NCBI GenBank assembly: GCA_963747315.1
Contig: CAVVEQ010000007.1
Span: forward strand, 287,925 to 351,924
Length of the DNA stretch: 64,000 nt
Direction: 5' to 3'
From: CAVVEQ01 sp963747315
Lineage (GTDB): Bacteria > Chloroflexota > Anaerolineae > Anaerolineales > Anaerolineaceae
Shown here one piece after another: positions 1 through 8,243 of the stretch (position 1 is its first letter; each line of letters begins with the position of its first letter). Made by a program: the position numbers and the translations under genes. The notes beneath the pieces were generated by a model, which saw only the letters and a list, made by a program, of their open reading frames with translations, searched no databases and was not told the DNA's origin.

Positions 1-9
1 CGAAAATGC

Positions 10-15
10 TATAAT
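10..15 (+). promoter_or_regulatory. -10 promoter element of the yceD-like gene
   Basis: A perfect TATAAT hexamer lies 32 bases upstream of the TTG start at 48. The -35 region falls outside the window, so only the -10 box is seen. Confidence 0.5.
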
Positions 16-47
16 CTTTTCGTTATCGAAATTATATCCTAAAACGT

Positions 48-545
48 TTGACCTATACCGTGCCTACAACCCGATACCCGCTGCGCATCAATATTGGTTT
101 TCTGCAAAACCAGCCTGTCGGCACCAGCCGCGAAATCCACTTCGACACCCCCGATTTTCAGCTTGCGGAAGATTTCGATCCTTCCGGGGTGAAGGGTTTG
201 ATCCGCGTCAGCCGAACCCCACAGGGCGTGCTGGCGCAGGGCGATTTCCAGACTTCGATCGCGACTGAATGCGTGCGTTGCCTTGAGGAATTCCAGCAAT
301 TCCTGCGGGCGGATTTTACCGAGCTTTTTTCCTATCATTCTCATCCCACCTCGGAATCCTCCATGGTCATCCCCGAGGACGGGAACGTAGATTTCGCCCC
401 TCTGGTTCGCGAATACCTCCTCCTGGAGGTGCCCATCAAGCTGCTCTGCCGCGAGGATTGCCGTGGGCTGTGCCCGGAGTGCGGGGAGGATTTGAACCTT
501 ACCACCTGCGAGCACCAGTCGCAGATGATCAAAAACGGATCATAA
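48..545 (+). CDS. YceD/DUF177 family protein (23S rRNA accumulation factor-like)
   Basis: A 165-residue protein of the DUF177/YceD family, whose E. coli member is needed for normal large-subunit rRNA accumulation. The core holds a CVRCLEEF segment. The C-terminus carries a CREDCRGLCPECG cysteine cluster followed by a further Cys-His pair, typical of the family outside proteobacteria and probably a zinc site. The frame is open from position 15. TTG at 48 or GTG at 60 are the possible starts, with no clear Shine-Dalgarno for either. In many bacteria rpmF follows this gene; here the next gene is a sigma factor and no L32 reading frame is visible. Confidence 0.8.
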   Translation: MTYTVPTTRYPLRINIGFLQNQPVGTSREIHFDTPDFQLAEDFDPSGVKGLIRVSRTPQGVLAQGDFQTSIATECVRCLEEFQQFLRADFTELFSYHSHPTSESSMVIPEDGNVDFAPLVREYLLLEVPIKLLCREDCRGLCPECGEDLNLTTCEHQSQMIKNGS

Positions 546-617
546 GGAAGGATATATCGAAGTAACAAGGTAAGAAAATTGCATCCGGGTAACGGAAATC
601 CAGGCTGAGGAATTCTT

Positions 618-1793
618 TTGGTGAATTCGAGTCGTCGAAAACGAAGCGGTGAGATCCTGAGCATGCTGCTTGAAAAAGCGGACGTGCAGGGTTATTTGAC
701 GACGGATGACCTGGTGGAGGTTTACCCGGATGTTTCGCAGGAGGAGGTCCACCTGGAACAGATGCTAACAGCACTGCGCAGGCGCGGGGTGGAACTCTAC
801 GACCAGCCCGGGGGGGAATTGCAGGAGGAGGAAACGCTCACCGGGGGGGATATGGACCCCTATTCCAACCTCGAGCCAATCTCCAGCGATGACACGATCA
901 GCCTTTACCTGAAAGAAATGTCGCGCGTCCCGCTGCTTAGCGTGGAAGAGGAGCAGAGCATTGCCCGAAGGATCGAAACCGGACGGGCAGCCCGCAAGGA
1001 GCTGGACCGAAAGAACGGCACCTGCCCTAAAAAACTGAGGGGAACATTGGAATCGCAGGTGGAGGATGGCGTGCTTGCCCGCGAGCATTTGATCAAAGCC
1101 AACACCCGACTTGTGGTTTCCATTGCCAAACGCTATATCAGCAGGGGTGTGCCTTTCCTGGACCTGATCCAGGAGGGCAACCTGGGCTTGATGAAAGCTG
1201 TCGAGAAATATGAATATCAGCGCGGATTTCGCTTTTCCACCTATGCCACCTGGTGGATCCGCCAGACGATAACACGGTCCATTGCCGACCAGGGACGAAC
1301 GATTCGGGTACCGGTGCACATGGTGGACCGCATCCGCCAGCTCTATAAAACTACACACGAACTGGAACAGAAACTGGGACGCATCCCAAATTCCGAGGAG
1401 TTAGCCGAATCGATCGGAATAGCGCCGAATAAGGTGGAATGGATGCTGCAGGTTTCTTGGCTGCCACTTTCCCTGGAAAGCCCGATCAATGACGAAGAGG
1501 AAGATTCGGAACTCGGTATGTTCGTGGAAGACCAGGTAACACCGACGCCCTTCCAGAGTACCTACAGCAAATTGCTGCGGGAAAAGATCGAGGCAGTGCT
1601 GGAAACGCTGCCATGCCGTGAAGCCCGGATCCTGCGCCTGCGCTTTGGACTGGAAAACGGGCATACTTATACCCTGGAGGAGGTCGGGCAGAAGTTCGGT
1701 CTGACCCGTGAGCGCATCCGCCAGATCGAAGGAAAAGCCCTGCGGCGGTTGCGGCACCCGCGCCGCGCCCGGCAGCTAAAGGAATATCTCTAA
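618..1793 (+). CDS. RNA polymerase primary sigma factor (sigma-70/RpoD family)
   Basis: A 391-residue sigma-70 factor that directs RNA polymerase to -35/-10 promoters. It has an N-terminal region 1.1-like helical segment (residues about 1-60), region 1.2 (DDTISLYLKEM), region 2 with the DLIQEGNLGLMKAVEKY and STYATWWIRQ signatures that contact the -10 box, region 3, and a complete region 4 helix-turn-helix (LEEVGQKFGLTRERIRQIE). Having all regions supports a primary (SigA/RpoD) or close group 2 factor. The start is TTG at 618 or GTG at 621, 7-10 bases after a GAGG. The gene stands alone and ends in a strong terminator. Its class fits the many TATAAT boxes in the window. Confidence 0.93.
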   Translation: MVNSSRRKRSGEILSMLLEKADVQGYLTTDDLVEVYPDVSQEEVHLEQMLTALRRRGVELYDQPGGELQEEETLTGGDMDPYSNLEPISSDDTISLYLKEMSRVPLLSVEEEQSIARRIETGRAARKELDRKNGTCPKKLRGTLESQVEDGVLAREHLIKANTRLVVSIAKRYISRGVPFLDLIQEGNLGLMKAVEKYEYQRGFRFSTYATWWIRQTITRSIADQGRTIRVPVHMVDRIRQLYKTTHELEQKLGRIPNSEELAESIGIAPNKVEWMLQVSWLPLSLESPINDEEEDSELGMFVEDQVTPTPFQSTYSKLLREKIEAVLETLPCREARILRLRFGLENGHTYTLEEVGQKFGLTRERIRQIEGKALRRLRHPRRARQLKEYL

Positions 1794-1795
1794 CC

Positions 1796-1826
1796 AACCG
1801 CCAGGAAAACCCCGGCGGTTTTTTTA
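1796..1826 (+). terminator. Rho-independent terminator of the sigma factor gene
   Basis: AACCGCC (1796-1802) pairs with GGCGGTT (1814-1820), followed by a T run. The stop codon of the convergent hydrolase lies inside the T run. Confidence 0.85.
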
Positions 1827-2651
1827 TCCGGAGGGACCGCAGATAGCGCGATTGGATAGGGGTCGGGTAGCGTCGGGCGAATGCAGCGGTGCGAAGCAAT
1901 TTTTGAAGAATTGAGCGAGAAGCGGTGCGAGCACATCCGCGCTTTCCTGGATGAGCATGTGACCCGCGTGCTCGATTTGCACAAATTGCCAGTCCTTGCC
2001 CGCTATTGCCAGCGCTCGTGAAGCCGATGGTTTCACCACCCCATCCTCTGCTCCAGAGACTACGAGTGCCGGGACGCTCGGCGGATTTGCATCCAGGGCA
2101 GTTTCGTGATTCTGACAGAGTCGCCAATCCAGAAGAAAGCGGTGGGCTTGCTGACTGCCAAACCTCCCCAGTGCTTTTTCCCGCTCAGGCAGGGATGTGA
2201 ACTGGGAAAAAAATGTTCCGAGCAGCACCTGGCGAACCATCTCCGGCTCGACAGGTTGATCGATCAACCGGGAGATGCGCGGCGCACTGGGAGGCGACAA
2301 TCCTGCCGAAAGCAGGGCGAGGCAGGTGACCTGGTCCGGAGCCAGGCGCGCCATTTCCAGGGCGATGTATGCGCCCATGGAATGACCTGCAATGCCCATG
2401 TGGAACGCTCCTAAGTCATCCAGGAATTCCAGCAGGCGTTCCGCATAGGCGCGGATGGATGCGCAAGCATTGATCCTGGAGTCACCATGACCGGGAAGAT
2501 CAGGAGAAATTACTCTCAATCCTGGCAGGCGGCGAAGGGTACCCGGCCAGGCAAGGTGGTTTGCACCAGCACCGTGCAGCAGCAGTACCGGTGGATAGGC
2601 GACTCCTGCAGGTCTGCTTTCGAAGTAGCGAATCCCGTTGCAGAGCGGCAC
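1824..2651 (-). CDS. Alpha/beta-fold hydrolase
   Basis: An alpha/beta hydrolase of about 275 residues. It has the oxyanion-loop motif LLLHGAG, the nucleophile elbow GHSMG (Ser), an acid within GAEDGVVKPSA and the catalytic histidine in HAGHM, so the triad is complete. The frame is open further upstream, but that part overlaps the nitroreductase gene in another frame. GTG at 2651 is the most sensible start, 9 bases past the nitroreductase stop, which suggests translational coupling. It is the last gene of an operon elp3 - nitroreductase - hydrolase. The substrate cannot be told from sequence. Confidence 0.8.
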   Translation of the reverse strand: MPLCNGIRYFESRPAGVAYPPVLLLHGAGANHLAWPGTLRRLPGLRVISPDLPGHGDSRINACASIRAYAERLLEFLDDLGAFHMGIAGHSMGAYIALEMARLAPDQVTCLALLSAGLSPPSAPRISRLIDQPVEPEMVRQVLLGTFFSQFTSLPEREKALGRFGSQQAHRFLLDWRLCQNHETALDANPPSVPALVVSGAEDGVVKPSASRALAIAGKDWQFVQIEHAGHMLIQESADVLAPLLAQFFKNCFAPLHSPDATRPLSNRAICGPSG

Positions 2652-2659
2652 GGCAGGTT

Positions 2660-3168
2660 TTACCAGGTATCGTGGTGAATGCGCTCCGGCTTGAAACGAT
2701 CCGCAAAGGCGTGATGTTCGGCGGGAACCCCGATTGCCACCAGCGCCAGAGGCTTGATCCCTTCGGGCAATTTCACCAGGGGGATGATCTTTTCCATTCT
2801 TTCCTGACGGGGATGGATTCCAAGCCAAACGGCACCCAGCCCCAGGGCGTGGGCAGCCAGGAGCAGGTTCTCGGTGGCGGCGGAACAATCCAACACCCAG
2901 TAATCGGGGGAGCGCGCGTCGCGGGTATCGGCGCAGACGAGGATGGCGAGTGGTGCCTGTTTAACCATCTGGGCGTAAGGATGGAAAGTGGGCACCGCAT
3001 CCAGGATGGATCTATCGCGGATGACAATGAAATGCCAGGGTTGGCCGTTGTTGGCGGATGGGGCTTGCATGGCAGCCCGCAGCAGCTTTTCCACCTGGTC
3101 TTCTCCTACATCTGCGGGGTGAATTTTCGCACCGAGCGTCGGGTCATAATGGTTTCGTAGGTGTCCAT
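2660..3168 (-). CDS. Nitroreductase family protein (one frameshift)
   Basis: An FMN-dependent nitroreductase-fold oxidoreductase. The long open frame gives 144 residues with the family motifs APSANNGQPWHF, near the FMN site, and GLGAVWLGI. The N-terminus (MDTYETIMTRRSVRKF) lies in another frame starting at ATG 3168, behind a good GGAGAG Shine-Dalgarno that overlaps the elp3 stop. The two frames join if one base is added at the G run 3114-3119, giving about 169 residues, the normal length. I therefore treat it as one gene with a missing base in the sequence. An NAD(P)H-dependent role is likely; the substrate is unknown. Confidence 0.82.
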
Positions 3169-3177
3169 GCTCTCTCC

Positions 3178-4794
3178 TCAGGGATGGATTTGTCGGATCA
3201 TGTAGAGTTCCGCCGGATTGAAGCCGCGGGAGGCGTAGTATTTGCGCGTTCCGACCGCCGAAATGACCGCCAGTTTCCGGAAACCAGACGCAAGGGCAAT
3301 GCGTTCAGCTTCCTCCAGCAGGCGCGTCCCCAGGCCGATATGCTGTGCAGCGCCTTCCTGACCGCTGCCTAAGCGCTGCACCTGCCCGTAAACATGCACC
3401 TCGCGCACCAGCGCACATCCGGCTAGCTCGGGGATAGCCTCCGTAATTTGCGTCTGTTACCTCATCGGATGCCGGGCAGGGATAGCCGCAGGTAGGCAGC
3501 GATCTTCCCGGCTGGTGTGCGGAAGTTCAGGAAATGCTCGCTTGCTCCGCCCGAGGGGTAGGCGAAATCCTCCAACCGGAGGTTCTCCGACAGAACAACA
3601 CCCAGGCCGACTTCGTGGCAGCGGACACAGCCGCAGGATTGGTCTCTCCGGGCGAGCTCGGCGAGCACGTCCTGGCGCAGACTGGAGCGCTTGTTGCCGG
3701 CCACGATGTGCGGCGAGGGGATATCGCGGATGATGCGATTCACCCGGCAGTAGGGTGGGATTCCCGGTTTCAACCCGGCGATCAGGTCGATAAGCTCTTC
3801 GGTTGTATACGGTTGGTAATTCCCCGTCTCCCACTTGCGGTAAAGCCCGGTGCCTTCCAAAAGTTGGGTAGGGTAGATCTTGAGCTCGTCGGGGGTGCAA
3901 TCCTCCCACAACCGGGCGAAGTCGAGTCGGTCGGATTCGAGCGTGGCACCCAGCAGGTTGGGCATCCAGTGCAGGACGATCTTGAACCCCGCGGCGCGCA
4001 GCAGGGCGCAGGCGCGGATGGGTATCGGCAACCGTATGACCGCGCAGGTTTAGGGCCAGGATGCGATCATCCAGGCTCTGCGCTCCCATCTGCACCTTGG
4101 TCACCCCCAGGCGGCGCAGCCAGGCCAGCAGCTCCGGGGTGATCTCATCCGGACGGGTCTCCACCACCAGGCCTACGTTACGGCTGGCGGAGTTTTCATT
4201 TATGAGTTGCGCTTCTGCCAGCGTGGGGGAATCGATGCCGTTCATGGCATCGAAGCAGCGGCGGATGTAGGTCTCCTGGTAATCGCGCGGGTAAGCCGAC
4301 CAGGTGCCGCCCAGGATGAGAAGCTCGACCTTATCGATGGGATGGCCGGTGGCGATGTAGGAGTCGAGGCGGGATCTCACCTGCAGGTAGGGGTCGAATT
4401 GGTTTTGAAAGGCACGCGCGGCGCCAGGCTCATCCGGCAAATAGCTCTTGGGCATGCGCGCGTCATCGGGGCAGAAGATGCACTGACCCGGGCAGGGGTG
4501 GGGTTTGGTGAGCACGGTGACGGTGGTGACGCCGGAGAGCGAGCGCATGGGCTTCATGCGCAGGCGCTCCAGCAGGGCAGGCTCGGGCTGCCACTCGCTG
4601 CGCTCCACCAGGTCGTAGTAACTGGCAATGAGGGCGTGCTTGGGGACGTAACCGCCCTGCGGCAGGGGATGGGCACGCACAGCGCGGAAGGGCTCGCGCC
4701 CAGCGCGGATCTCCTCCAACACCACGCGGGCAAAGGCGAGGGTCTCAGGAGAGTAAGTGCGGGCGTCAACCCATTTTTGGATGTTCTTTGTCAT
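3178..4794 (-). CDS. elp3: Elp3-type tRNA uridine-34 acetyltransferase (radical SAM plus GNAT; frameshifted)
   Basis: Elp3 uses a radical-SAM domain and a GNAT domain to install a carboxymethyl group on wobble uridine of tRNA; the Dehalococcoides homologue is well studied. The N-terminal part (from ATG 4794) carries the radical SAM cluster in HPCPGQCIFCPDD (CxxxCxxC) and continues to QMGAQSLDDRIL. The frame shifts near 4024 (accc for acc) into GFKIVLHWMPNLLG and runs to about 3465. After two more shifts near 3440-3470 the GNAT domain follows (REVHVYG, AQHIGLGTRLL, SAVGTRKYYASRGF) to the stop at 3178. The summed length, about 539 codons, is normal for Elp3, so indel errors are more likely than decay. 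It is the first gene of an operon and is divergent from a Trm9-like methyltransferase. Confidence 0.88.
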
Positions 4795-4817
4795 GGGGAT
4801 TTCATCATCTCCGCCGC

Positions 4818-4823
4818 TATAAT
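4818..4823 (+). promoter_or_regulatory. -10 element placed for a leaderless transcript
   Basis: TATAAT ends only 6 bases before the ATG at 4830. Transcription should therefore start at or next to the start codon, giving a leaderless mRNA. No Shine-Dalgarno is present. Confidence 0.5.
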
Positions 4824-4829
4824 AATACT

Positions 4830-5591
4830 ATGAAGGAAGAAGTCCGGCAGCAGCTAATCAACCTAAACAGCGAATTCTACGAGACTTTCGCCGCGGCGTT
4901 CGCTGCCACGCGCCGGCGCATCCAGCCGGGAGTGCGGAAGGTTCTGGAAGATATTCCCAAAAAGGGCAAATGGCTCGATCTCGGCTGCGGCAGCGGGCAG
5001 CTTGCACTGGAATGGGTGAAGCAGAATCGAAAAGGTTTATACCAGGGACTGGATTTTTCTGCCGGATTACTGGCAGAGGCGGAGGAAGCCCTGCAGGGTG
5101 TGGCGATGCCGCGCGGGTTGAAGGTGAATTTTGCGCAAGCTGACCTTACCCAGGCAGGCTGGTCGCGAGGGATAAAAAGCGGTTACTATGACGGTGTACT
5201 GGCTTTCGCGACGCTGCATCATATCCCTGGGCAGGAACAGCGCGCGGAGCTGCTACGGCAGGTATGTGATCTATTTAAACCGGGTGGGATATTCATCCAC
5301 AGCGAATGGCAGTTCCAGTACAGCCAAAAACTTATGGCTCGCCGGTTGCCCTGGGAGTTCATCGGGATAACAAACGAAGATGTGGAGCCTGGCGATACCC
5401 TGATGGACTGGCGCTATGCCCTGCCCGGTCAGGTGGAACAGGTGGGTTACCGCTACGTGCACCTCTTTACACGTGCAGAGCTGGCGGAACTGGCTGAGAT
5501 GGCGGGGTTTAAGATCACCGATGAATTTGAATCCGATGGCGAGGGGGGAAGGCTGGGAGTCTATCAGCTTTGGGAAAAAATGGACGAATAA
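4830..5591 (+). CDS. Class I SAM methyltransferase, Trm9/ALKBH8-like
   Basis: A 253-residue SAM-dependent methyltransferase. Motif I is WLDLGCGSGQLAL, the acidic ribose-binding residue is in GLDFSAGLL, and motif IV lies around DGVLAFATLHHIP. The C-terminal half (HSEWQFQ, then LMDWRYALPG, then YRYVHLFTRAELAELAEMAG) follows the order seen in Trm9/ALKBH8 enzymes, which methylate the carboxymethyl group that Elp3 puts on wobble uridine. The divergent neighbour, 35 bp away, is elp3. The methyltransferase fold is certain; the Trm9-like role is inferred from motif order and context. The start at 4830 is chosen because the upstream codons are not family-like. Confidence 0.78.
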   Translation: MKEEVRQQLINLNSEFYETFAAAFAATRRRIQPGVRKVLEDIPKKGKWLDLGCGSGQLALEWVKQNRKGLYQGLDFSAGLLAEAEEALQGVAMPRGLKVNFAQADLTQAGWSRGIKSGYYDGVLAFATLHHIPGQEQRAELLRQVCDLFKPGGIFIHSEWQFQYSQKLMARRLPWEFIGITNEDVEPGDTLMDWRYALPGQVEQVGYRYVHLFTRAELAELAEMAGFKITDEFESDGEGGRLGVYQLWEKMDE

Positions 5592-5627
5592 TATTTAGCA
5601 TAAAAAGCACCGGTGAATGTTTAGATT

Positions 5628-5996
5628 TCAACCCAGCAGCTGACTCACTCCGAATGCGATAATTGCGCTGAGCAAGACCGCTGAGTAATAATACCCACCG
5701 ATGCGCCCGTATTTGACCCCCTCATTGTCGGTATAAACTTTAAAATCGAGCCAGGTGCGGGTGAATCGATTCGTTTTGTTCCGGTAAGTCATATGTATCC
5801 CGAGACTGAGGATCACGAATACCACCAAAAATAGGATGGTTTTCGTCCATCCGAAAAACAACCAATTAAGCACCAGGACCCCCAGTATAAGGAAGATCTT
5901 GAAGACCTTGTACCAGGTTGGCTGCAATGTGTGACCTTTTATGAAATCTACATCGTATTGGACACCGTCTACCAGCTTTCTAAGGAAGGATGCCAT
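5628..5996 (-). CDS. Small membrane protein of unknown function
   Basis: A 122-residue protein with two adjacent hydrophobic helices around residues 30-68 (FKIFLILGVLVLNWLFFGW and ILFLVVFVILSLGIHMTY) and one near the C-terminus (SAVLLSAIIAFGVSQLLG). The loops are charged. I recognise no family. Its start overlaps the end of the upstream GNAT gene by 17 bases, so the two are co-transcribed. Confidence 0.65.
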   Translation of the reverse strand: MASFLRKLVDGVQYDVDFIKGHTLQPTWYKVFKIFLILGVLVLNWLFFGWTKTILFLVVFVILSLGIHMTYRNKTNRFTRTWLDFKVYTDNEGVKYGRIGGYYYSAVLLSAIIAFGVSQLLG

Positions 5997-6468
5997 TTTT
6001 TCCTCGTTCCAATTTCATAACCATCACCAGGCAAGGATTGTGTTCATCCCAGATCTGTTTGAATTCCTCCAGCGGTTCAAAGCCAAGCGCAAGGTAGAAA
6101 GCCCGGGTGACTTCGTAGCCGGGGTCTGGGCGCGACGGACCGAGGGTCTTAACCTGGAGATATTTGACCCCCTGATCAAGGAGCCACGCTTCTGCTCTAT
6201 TTACAAGGACTCGACCGATCCCTTGGCGTTGCACAACCGGCAGGCAACCCATGACAAGGATCTCCGCGGAATGCGCAAAGTGCTGTTTGAGAGTTAGAAA
6301 ACCGAGAACCTGGTCGCCATCGAGAGCAAGGAAGGTTGGTAGTTGATCGATTTCCGTGAGGTATTTACGGATGTCATCCTCAATACCGAACCAATCTGGC
6401 AGGGAACGCAGGATCGGCTCACAAAGTGAGGCTCTACCAATGACGGGGGTATCGATATCGAATTTCAT
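5980..6468 (-). CDS. GNAT family N-acetyltransferase
   Basis: A 162-residue GNAT. The acetyl-CoA pyrophosphate-binding loop is RQGIGRVLV (about residues 82-90), followed by AFYLALGFEPLEEF, the usual beta-6/7 region. A single-domain acetyltransferase acting on a small molecule or protein is likely; the substrate is unknown. It is first in a two-gene unit with the small membrane protein. Confidence 0.82.
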   Translation of the reverse strand: MKFDIDTPVIGRASLCEPILRSLPDWFGIEDDIRKYLTEIDQLPTFLALDGDQVLGFLTLKQHFAHSAEILVMGCLPVVQRQGIGRVLVNRAEAWLLDQGVKYLQVKTLGPSRPDPGYEVTRAFYLALGFEPLEEFKQIWDEHNPCLVMVMKLERGKNGILP

Positions 6469-6521
6469 GGTCGAATTTTACCCCTTCGATCGTATGATGC
6501 ATCTCGGCGGCTCGATGAATG

Positions 6522-6553
6522 AAAAAAGACGGTGGTTGCTAGTCCACCGTCTT
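6522..6553 (-). terminator. Rho-independent terminator of the XRE regulator gene
   Basis: AAGACGGTGG (6526-6535) pairs perfectly with CCACCGTCTT (6544-6553). On the minus strand the stem is followed by a T run. Confidence 0.85.
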
Positions 6554-6581
6554 GTGCGTAATTATTTTTGCCGCATGTGCA

Positions 6582-7169
6582 TCATTCCTTGACAAAAGGG
6601 ATGCTCATCGGGTAGCGGATGGGTTTATCCGTCAGCGAGCGGGCTGCATTGTATATGCCCTCGAAAAAACAAAAGAATCCGATCAAAATCAAGGGGATCG
6701 GTGTCAATCCGGCGAGGATAACCGGTGTGGTCCCTCCAAGAACCTGAAAACTGACCGGGGGTATGAGCAGGAGCATGGGGACGATCATCACGAACAAGCC
6801 GCCGGCAAACATCAGCAATGTCATGGTGATCTGGAAATTGAGGACGATGCGCCCTTCTTCGCGGATTCGCATGCTCTTGCTCTTTTTCCAGGACCAGATA
6901 AGGATCGGGACGAGCAGAGCGAGGATGGTTGTGCTCAGGTGCATGATCGCGAGCCAGAGGCTTTCGTGATCGTTTTGATCCTCCCCGAAGTCAAATTCGA
7001 GGATCTCCTTCAGCATGCTGAGCGTATAGGTGCGGGGATCGACATCCCCGCCCTCGATGCGCTGGATGGTTCGCGTGCTCACCTCGCACGCTTCCGCCAG
7101 TTGTTCCTGCGTCAGGTTCTTCGCCTGGCGCAGCTCGGCAACTTTGAGACCAAGTTCAGGTTGTTTCAT
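6582..7169 (-). CDS. XRE-type HTH regulator with C-terminal membrane domain
   Basis: A protein of about 195 residues. The N-terminal HTH_3 domain (LRQAKNLTQEQLAEACEVS, then TRTIQRIEGG) is followed by three or four hydrophobic helices (LSTTILALLVPILIW; LLMFAGGLFVMIVPMLLL; VILAGLTPIPLILIGFFCFF), resembling DUF4870. It is probably a membrane-tethered transcription regulator. The ATG at 7169 is preferred over the earlier frame start because it follows GGAGAAGAG. A palindrome just upstream (7227-7244) suggests autoregulation. Confidence 0.82.
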   Translation of the reverse strand: MKQPELGLKVAELRQAKNLTQEQLAEACEVSTRTIQRIEGGDVDPRTYTLSMLKEILEFDFGEDQNDHESLWLAIMHLSTTILALLVPILIWSWKKSKSMRIREEGRIVLNFQITMTLLMFAGGLFVMIVPMLLLIPPVSFQVLGGTTPVILAGLTPIPLILIGFFCFFEGIYNAARSLTDKPIRYPMSIPFVKE

Positions 7170-7226
7170 TTTCTCTTCTCCTTTCCAGATTTGCACTCAG
7201 TATAGAAAGGGGTAAGAATAATCACC

Positions 7227-7276
7227 ATGTCGTAAGGACGACATTCACCAGACATTCCACCGAAATGGACGACATT
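7227..7276. promoter_or_regulatory. Candidate operator for the XRE regulator
   Basis: A perfect inverted repeat, ATGTCGT-AAGG-ACGACAT (7227-7244). A second copy of GGACGACATT at 7267-7276 lies 31 bp (about three helical turns) from the first at 7236-7245. A minus-strand -10-like TATACT sits at 7198-7203, so the palindrome lies near the -35 region of the regulator gene. Confidence 0.5.
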
Positions 7277-7502
7277 TTCAAATTAGCACGAAATGAGCTG
7301 CAATGCAACAGTGATTATTATGGAAACCAACAGCGAGAATGTTTTCCACCATGTTGAAATCCCCCTCAACACGCGGAGATGATGTCTTGAATAATTATCC
7401 CGAAAAGCGTATTGTAGGAACGACCTCAAGGATTTTTGCGGATTAAAAGCGCAAAGCGTTTGGTGGTTTAAATATGGATAGATTCCTTGGGAAGGAGGCA
7501 AG

Positions 7503-7694
7503 ATGAAATTCAGAGTCCATCGTTTGGAAGTAAATGAGGATACCATTCAGGAAAAGCTGGAACAATTCCTGAATAAATTGGATGGGGAAGTTCTGGCAAT
7601 CGTGCCGAACTTCACCCCCTCGTTTCAACTCATGGGAGCAACATCCAAGGTGAATTTTCTACTGATTGTTGAAAAGGCAGAGCCAAAGCGCTAG
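7503..7694 (+). CDS. Small conserved-looking protein of unknown function
   Basis: A 63-residue protein with an excellent Shine-Dalgarno (AGGAGGCAAG directly before the ATG). It has a charged, helix-forming N-terminal half (DTIQEKLEQFLNKL) and a beta-like C-terminal half (KVNFLLIVEK). It resembles small DUF4177-type proteins in size and layout, but I cannot confirm the family. It stands alone between the XRE regulator region and a convergent SnoaL-like gene. Confidence 0.65.
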   Translation: MKFRVHRLEVNEDTIQEKLEQFLNKLDGEVLAIVPNFTPSFQLMGATSKVNFLLIVEKAEPKR

Positions 7695-7713
7695 GTTCGT
7701 TCCGACTGTCGGT

Positions 7714-8130
7714 TCAATCCTTCGCAAACGAAAAGTGCATCTGGACGATAACCCAATTGCCAGCGCGTTTTTCCAGTGTGCCTGTCCAACGGCAATCGTC
7801 CCAGCCTACAGGCTGCCCGTTCCACTCGGCATGGTCATCGAGCATGCACGAAAACCAGGCTGCATTCCCCTGCTCTGCGGTTTTTACGCGCAGGTCTTTG
7901 ACCTTGAAACCGGTGGCTTTGAATTCGTCCTTCAGCCACACGTTCTCACCCAGCTTTGCGAAGGCTTCGAAGCCGATGATCGTGGACTTTGAATCAGGGT
8001 GATAAATAAAGAAGTCGTCATCCTGCGCAACGATGGAGAACAGTCGGTCGATATCCTTCGTCAATGCCCAGCCGATGGCATCGTGGATGACCCGCTTGAT
8101 CTCGACCATCTCGGTTTCAATATTACCCAT
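7714..8130 (-). CDS. SnoaL/NTF2-like domain protein
   Basis: A 138-residue protein with the NTF2-like layout: an N-terminal helix (IKRVIHDAIGWALTKD), then a cone-shaped beta sheet with DFFIYHPDSKSTIIG and a closing WVIVQMHFSFAKD strand. Such proteins are isomerases, dehydratases or binding proteins. A good AAAGGAG lies before the ATG. Single gene. Confidence 0.75.
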   Translation of the reverse strand: MGNIETEMVEIKRVIHDAIGWALTKDIDRLFSIVAQDDDFFIYHPDSKSTIIGFEAFAKLGENVWLKDEFKATGFKVKDLRVKTAEQGNAAWFSCMLDDHAEWNGQPVGWDDCRWTGTLEKRAGNWVIVQMHFSFAKD

Positions 8131-8243
8131 GGATCACTCCTTTTGCCACAGCGATACGCCTAAGGTAGCATAAAAAAACTGAATTTCAATACGGCATGTA
8201 ACCGCAAAGGGAAGCGGCGAAGGTGAAAATTTGGTTGGGAAAA

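Noticed and set aside
1486..2127. Long minus-strand open frame across the sigma factor terminator
   Set aside because: It reads through both the sigma factor C-terminus and the hydrolase in the wrong frames, and is Arg/Gly/Ala-rich without motifs.
3457..4020. C-terminal part of the longest elp3 frame
   Set aside because: After the frameshift near 4024 this frame is Arg/Pro-rich and not Elp3-like; the alternate frame carries the conserved sequence.
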